A stretch of DNA of 64,000 nt from Megalobrama amblycephala (lineage: Eukaryota; Chordata; Actinopteri; Cypriniformes; Xenocyprididae), in NCBI RefSeq assembly GCF_018812025.1, contig NC_063062.1:37418728-37482727 (forward strand), given 5' to 3'. The notes below the pieces were generated by a model, which was not told where the DNA came from, did no database searches, and worked only from the letters and a program-made list of their open reading frames with translations. Positions within the stretch are counted from its first letter, which is position 1; the number at the start of each line of letters is the position of its first letter. Below are positions 59,506-64,000 of this stretch, in pieces. The translations under genes and the position numbers were made by a program.

Positions 59506-59741
59506 CTGTAGGCCATGCCAGTCCTGGCTCGGACAGAATCCTGTAATGAGAGTGTGTGTACGTTGAGGAACTCCTCCAGATGTTTTAGTTCTACCTGAGA
59601 GTTGGAACGCAGGCAGACGAGAGGAGGATAAAGTTTCCCTCCGGCGTTCTGCTTGCCGCAACGGCTCTGAACCCTCTCCTTCTGCCCACCCTTCTGCTTT
59701 GGAGTGGGGATATCAGGACAAGTGGCTTTGTACAAGTACAT
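59506..59741 (-). CDS. kcnab1: kcnab1 alternative first coding exon, Kv-beta-1.2-type N-terminus
   Basis: Encodes 78 codons plus AG of a split Arg codon. It starts MYLYKATCPDIPTPK and ends RARTGMAY-R. Mammalian Kv-beta-1.2 starts MHLYKPACADIPSPK and has a matching FL-VH-(I/L)SLQ-(T/S) and GMAYR end, from memory. The middle (about residues 16-50) is divergent and Lys/Arg-rich. The donor is GTACAC (59505-59500). Length 236 is 3n+2, the same phase as the Kv-beta-1.1 exon (212), so both can splice to one acceptor. The ATG is preceded by GAGAGAG with a purine at -3. The product modulates Kv1 channel inactivation at the inner membrane face. The catalytic-fold core lies outside the window. Confidence 0.94.
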
Positions 59742-60200
59742 CTCTCTCAGTCACGTCCATACACTGTCCAAGCAGGCCCTCGGGAAACAAACTTCTACTG
59801 TTTCTTCAGTATTTAGCCCTTTAGAAGATACCGAACAACCTGGACGTCCTCTTCAGTCAAGTTTCCCAGAATCCTGTTGCTCGTTAGTAAATATCCTCTG
59901 ATTGAATTTGTCTCTCTGTTCACCGTCTTGTCAGTTACACATCTGACTGCAAGTCGATCGACTCTTGGTTTCACTCTCTAATAAACACCATGGGAATCTG
60001 GGACATTTTCCCTGCTTGTATCTCTCCCTCCCTGCTCTCCCACCCTTTCCATCTCTGTCGCTCCACCTCTCTCTCCCTCCCTCACTCACTCTTTCATCCC
60101 CTACTATTTGCTTATCCTTCTTTCATGCCTCCACAGATACAGTAGACGTAGTCTACAGTCGACCTTTGACCCTCGGCTAGTGCTGGAACTACAACTATGA
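59742..60200 (-). promoter_or_regulatory. 5' flank of the Kv-beta-1.2 exon with GA-rich tract
   Basis: Plus-strand CT-rich sequence (CTCCCT and CTCTCT units, about 60020-60100) reads as GA-rich on the coding strand, 280-360 bases upstream of the ATG. Such tracts are common in vertebrate 5' UTRs and promoters. No TATA box or initiator can be assigned with confidence. Confidence 0.35.
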
Positions 60201-60825
60201 CATCAAGTCTGTTCTAGAGGATTGTGGGAATGAGATGAAGACTTTCTTTCCCATATCTAGATATATCAGCATGCTTAATCATTCCAACCAGAATTCCATG
60301 GAGAAGAGCCAACAAACACACAGTAATCCATACACACTCATGTCATACACATATCACAAATTCAGGAGAGACAGAAAAGTACACAGCGAAGCATTGATGG
60401 ATAGCTGTGCGCATTCAGGATTAGAGGGGTCATCTACAGAAGTGTAGTTGTCAGTTATGCTTTTGTTTAAGTTTATTTTTAGGAGACAGACAGAGTCCTA
60501 TAAATATCCCAAATGAATTTTCACACTTGCAGGACTTTCCCAGGAGCACACAGAGTTCATGATTGAGAACAGATAACTTACTCTCTGCCATCGCAACATA
60601 AACCCAGACGTGTAAAGCAGGATTAATCCTTGATCACCCTGAATGTGTTTATTATTGTTCAGTAATGACCAGCTGGGGTGCACAATATATCATATACTGG
60701 CCAATTCTAGAGATTTTTAACCACAATGCGGCTTGGCCCACTAGAATCCACTAAGAGATGTGGAAAATGTCTGAAAAATAAAATGATGGCTCATTCGCAG
60801 TCGCACATTAGTGCATTTTGAGCGC
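60201..60825. other. kcnab1 upstream DNA, nothing recognised
   Basis: No exon or repeat ends supported. Confidence 0.4.
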
Positions 60826-60884
60826 TGTTGAGTGGATTCTTAAACACCTCTGATTGGCCATTGTGTTCATGCCCTCAACAAATA

Positions 60885-61925
60885 CACTATATTGCCAAAA
60901 GTATTGGGACACCCCTCCAAATCATTGAATTCAGGTGTTCCAATCACTTCCATGGCCACAGGTGTATAAAATTAAGCACTAGGCATGCAGACTGCTTCTA
61001 CAAACATTTGTGAAAGAATGGGTCGCTCTCAGGAGCTCAGTGAATTCAAGCGTGGTACCGTAATAGGTTGCCACCTGTGCAAGTCCATTCGTGAAATTTC
61101 CTCACTACTAAATATTCCACGGTCAACTGTTAGTGGTATCACAACAAAGTGAAGCAATTGGGAACAACAGAAACTCAGCCACAAAGTGGTAGGCCACGTA
61201 AAATCACAGAGCGGGGTCAGCGCATGCGGAGGCATACAGTGCGCAGAAGTCGCCAACTTTCTGCAGAGTCAAGCTACACTGTGACCAATCACGTTTCTCT
61301 GTCTGGCAATCTGATGGACAAGTCTGGGTTTGGCGGTTGCCAGGAGAATGGTACTTGCCTGACTGCATTGTGCCAAGTGTAAAGTTTGGTGGAGGGGGGG
61401 GTTATGGTGTGGGGTTGTTTTTCAGAGGTTGGGCTTGAACCCTTAGTTCCAGTGAAAGGAACTCTTAATGCTTCAGCATACCAAGACATTTTGGACAATT
61501 TCATGATCCCAACTTTGTGGGAACAGTTTGGGGATGGTCCCTTCCTGTTCCAACATGACTGCGCACTAGTGCACAAAGCAAGGTCCATAAAGACATGGAT
61601 GAGAGAGTTTGGTGTGGAGGAACTTGACTGTCCTGACCTCAACCCGACAGAACACCCTTGGGATGAATTAGAGCGGAGACTGTGAGCCAGACCTTCTCAC
61701 CAACATCACTGCCTGACTTCACAAATGCACTTCTAGAAGAATGGTCAAAAATTCCCATAAACACACTTCTAAACCTTGTGGAAAGCCTTCCCAGAAGAGT
61801 TAAAGCTGTTATAGCTTCAAAGGGTGGGCCAACTCCATATTAAACCCTACGGATTAAGAATGGGATGTCATAAAAGTTCATGTGCACGTAAAGGCAGGCA
61901 TCCCAAAACTTTTGGCAATATAGTG
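60885..61925 (+). mobile_element. Tc1/mariner transposon, internally deleted
   Basis: Terminal repeats CACTATATTGCCAAAAGTAT and ...CAAAACTTTTGGCAATATAGTG are inverted and flanked by TA on both sides (60883-60884, 61926-61927), the Tc1 target site. Length is about 1.04 kb, shorter than intact relatives (roughly 1.2 kb or more). It carries the transposase remnant annotated separately and lies inside the 60826-62230 foldback. Confidence 0.92.
61018..61845 (+). pseudogene. Tc1-like transposase remnant
   Basis: ATG at 61018 opens MGRSQELSEFKRGTVIG, the paired-like DNA-binding region. The frame hits TGA at 61150 because one base is missing there, and continues one frame over as [20 protein letters not shown] to about SRQLSAES. 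A deletion then removes the stretch before the first catalytic Asp region. The Asp-containing run at about 61286 reads DQSRF instead of DESRF. The later DDE pieces are recognisable ([40 protein letters not shown] at about 61470-61680), with a stop at 61683. Not functional. Confidence 0.88.
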
Positions 61926-62454
61926 TATGTCTGTGATTGGCTACAATGATCAACACTTCAAAAACATGTTGTAAATAGAAACCTTTGACGCTCTTTACGA
62001 GTGCTTACACAGATACACATGGGAGCGTTTGAAAGCAGGCGTCAGTGGATCCCTAATAAATCCGCTGATAGACTGATCTGCTGATAGACGCCTGCTCCTG
62101 TGTGTATCTGTGTTAAATTTCTATTTACAAACGTTTTTTGAAGTGTTGATCATTGTAGCCAATCACAGGCATATCTGTTGAGCATGTGAACACAAAGGCC
62201 AATCAGAGTTGTTTAAGAATCCTCTCAACAATTTACAGTGCCAAAAAGACAGTCTACGTGTGAAGATATAAGTGCACAATCCAAAAAACACAGTATCAAA
62301 AGTATAAAGAAACACCAATATGGTAAAATCAAGATGACAAAATATACACAAAGAGTATCCAAAAAAAAATAAAAAAAATAAATAAATCACTGGAAAAAAA
62401 ATTGCTCACTGCACCACAGTAGCTCGTTCACAGGCTTGTCAATTAGCAAAGATT

Positions 62455-62655
62455 GGGCTTTAAGTTTAAGTCCAATTTTCTCTTGTTCACTCGGATGTAC
62501 GCCATTGCTTATGTTGCACGAGTGCCCACTACTGGTGGATCCTTTGCAATGGGTTTAAATGGAAAGGGGTCGAGGGTCTGTCCAAATAAAACTTCCCTAA
62601 CCCACTTGACGAGGTTGAACGCACTTCAAAATGGCAGTGAGAATTCCCCGAAGGT
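62455..62655 (+). repeat. Partial copy of the 33442-34032 miniature element
   Basis: CACTCGGATGTACGCCATTG, GAGTGCCCACTACTGGTGGA and GCACTTCAAAATGGCAGTGA occur in the same order as in the complete copy. The outer GGGCTGC ends are missing. Confidence 0.6.
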
Positions 62656-62659
62656 TAAT

Positions 62660-63771
62660 GCGAAACGATTAGATGATGTCATATATAATAAATAATCATA
62701 AATAATAAAATAAAAAATATAAAAGATATTTTTCCTACTCACTAGCTGTTGTTTTTAATTAAAGAACACAGTTCCTGAAACTTCCATTAAATATATCAAT
62801 CATCAATTAAACATAATACTCCCAGTTTCTTTTAATGAAAATGTCTGAAAACAAGCAGTTTTTATATTGTTTTCATTTTTAATGAATTTAGACAAAATAG
62901 CATAGGATTTTAATATTGGCCAATTATTGGTTATCAGCCATTACATTTGAAAAAAAAAAAAAACACTATAATTGATACACAATAATAATTTTAGATTTGA
63001 GAAGAAAAAGACGCATGAAACTTGCACTGCAATGTAGAAAATAGACTTAAAATTGAACAGTTAGTTGAACTGTCATTATACAAACATCTGACCACAGAAT
63101 CCCAACAATCAGAATCGAGTACTCCAGAGAGCTGTGCAATAAACTATATACAAGGAGACACCTAAGGCAATTCAGGACCCTCTTTTTATTAGTTAGCCAT
63201 TCTTTGTCCCTGTTTAAGCATCCGTTTCTGCTCCATTTCTAAAGCACAAATGATCAAGCGTCTATGCTTGAGATGCATAGATGAGGGAGAGTTGTATCTA
63301 ACAGACCTCACATAGTTATTTGCCATTAAAGATAATTATCTGCAATTGCATTGCTACATGGATTAAATGATGAGAACACCCCTGGGAGGGTAATAATTTT
63401 AGGAGTGAAGGCCGCTGGTGGTGTCATATGTGTCCTGCAACTCACAGCTCTTGTTGTTATTAAATCTGATCTGTGTGAGACTAATTATTACTGAACACTT
63501 GCAGCTTATTAGCGCTTTAACTTTAACAGCGTGAGAAGAAAGAAGGAAATGTACATTGTTCTGCTGATGGATGTTGCCATAAACATAAAACTATTAATAA
63601 AAGACTAAAAATTATCAGATCACTTTGGAAGAATTCCTCTGTAGTTTAAAAAAGAAAAAAAAGAAAAAGTGAGGCATTAAAAATGTTAATTGGTAAGCTA
63701 TAATCAGACATCCCGGCTCCAGGGTTTCTAGGTCACTGAAATCCAAACAAAAGATTAAAATAATTTATCAG
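62660..63771. other. Upstream DNA, nothing recognised
   Basis: A/T-rich. No exon or repeat ends supported. Confidence 0.4.
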
Positions 63772-64000
63772 CAGTGTTGGGTAGTAACTTGATTACATGT
63801 AATGTAATCTGGATTACGTAATCAGATTCCAAAAATGAATGTGTAATTAGATTAGATTACATTTTAACAAACTCATAATCAGACTACAGTTACTTTTTTT
63901 TATTGATTATATGTTATTCTCACAATGGCAGTAAATTATTCATAATTCATTGATTCTCCCTGCTACTACTTATTTATCTTTTAAAAATTTCTTTCTAAAA
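63772..64000. mobile_element. hAT-like element left end, runs off the window
   Basis: CAGTGTTGGGTAGTAACTTG, then TACATGTAATGTAATCTGG and ATTACGTAATCAGATTCC, is a widely recognised terminal region of a fish non-autonomous family. The right end lies beyond 64000. Confidence 0.6.

Larger units (their letters stand above)
60826..62230. mobile_element. Foldback element split by a Tc1 insertion
   Basis: The left edge TGTTGAGTGGATTCTTAAAC with CTGATTGGCC is mirrored by the right edge GGCCAATCAGAG, GTTTAAGAATCCTCTCAACA. After 61928, TGTGATTGGCTACAATGATC and AACACTTCAAAAACATG are mirrored at 62130-62170. Without the Tc1 (60883-61927) the element is about 360 bp and folds almost fully, around a centre near 62060-62080. 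No target duplication can be read at the edges. Confidence 0.75.

Noticed and set aside
30916..59741. A Kv-beta-1.3-type first exon
   Set aside because: Looked for a minus-strand exon ending in a split Arg codon with a GM-HR-type end and found none. It may lie outside the window or be too diverged to see by eye.

Overview
This window looks like nuclear DNA of a cyprinid (carp or zebrafish-type) fish. It is A/T-rich, has no dense coding, is packed with short non-autonomous transposons, and carries long GT, ATCT and AAAAT microsatellites. Several repeats are recognisable teleost types, such as TTAA-flanked elements with the end motif AAAGGGATAGTTCACCC, the palindrome with GTTCAAAAGTTTG ends, and the CACTCTAAA-ended elements. 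The species cannot be fixed from the sequence alone.

I can support only one protein-coding gene: kcnab1, the Kv channel beta-1 subunit, on the minus strand. It is represented by two alternative first coding exons. The upstream exon (59506-59741) encodes the Kv-beta-1.2-type N-terminus. The downstream exon (30916-31127) encodes the Kv-beta-1.1-type N-terminus, an inactivation-ball peptide starting MQVSIAC. Both end with two bases of a split Arg codon followed by a GTAC-type splice donor, so either can join the same shared exon, which must lie left of position 1. The rest of the window is then intron, the roughly 28 kb between the two starts, and 5' flank. I found no convincing exon of another gene.

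Layout. 1-30915: intron downstream of the Kv-beta-1.1 exon, with TTAA-type elements, hAT-like elements, a solo-LTR-like element at about 19.9-20.7 kb, and a four-LTR miniature retrotransposon array at 22.58-23.36 kb. 30916-31127: Kv-beta-1.1 exon, with a GC-richer, purine-tract-bearing 5' region to about 31.9 kb. 31.9-59.5 kb: interval between the two starts, holding nested transposons, an AAAAT compound minisatellite (38.2-39.1 kb), a second solo LTR (49.3-49.6 kb) and a hAT-type element with a perfect 8-bp target duplication (50.5-51.6 kb). 59.5-64 kb: Kv-beta-1.2 exon, its GA-rich upstream region, and a decayed Tc1 transposon nested in a foldback element.

The most unusual object is the 22.58-23.36 kb array. 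It has four terminal repeats of about 158-175 bp (TGTAAC...CA), separated by internal segments of only 43-44 bp. Each segment holds a tRNA-His-type primer binding site and a purine tract and almost nothing else. Each repeat also carries a tRNA-like segment with RNA polymerase III box-like motifs. The whole array is bounded by the 4-bp repeat CAGA.
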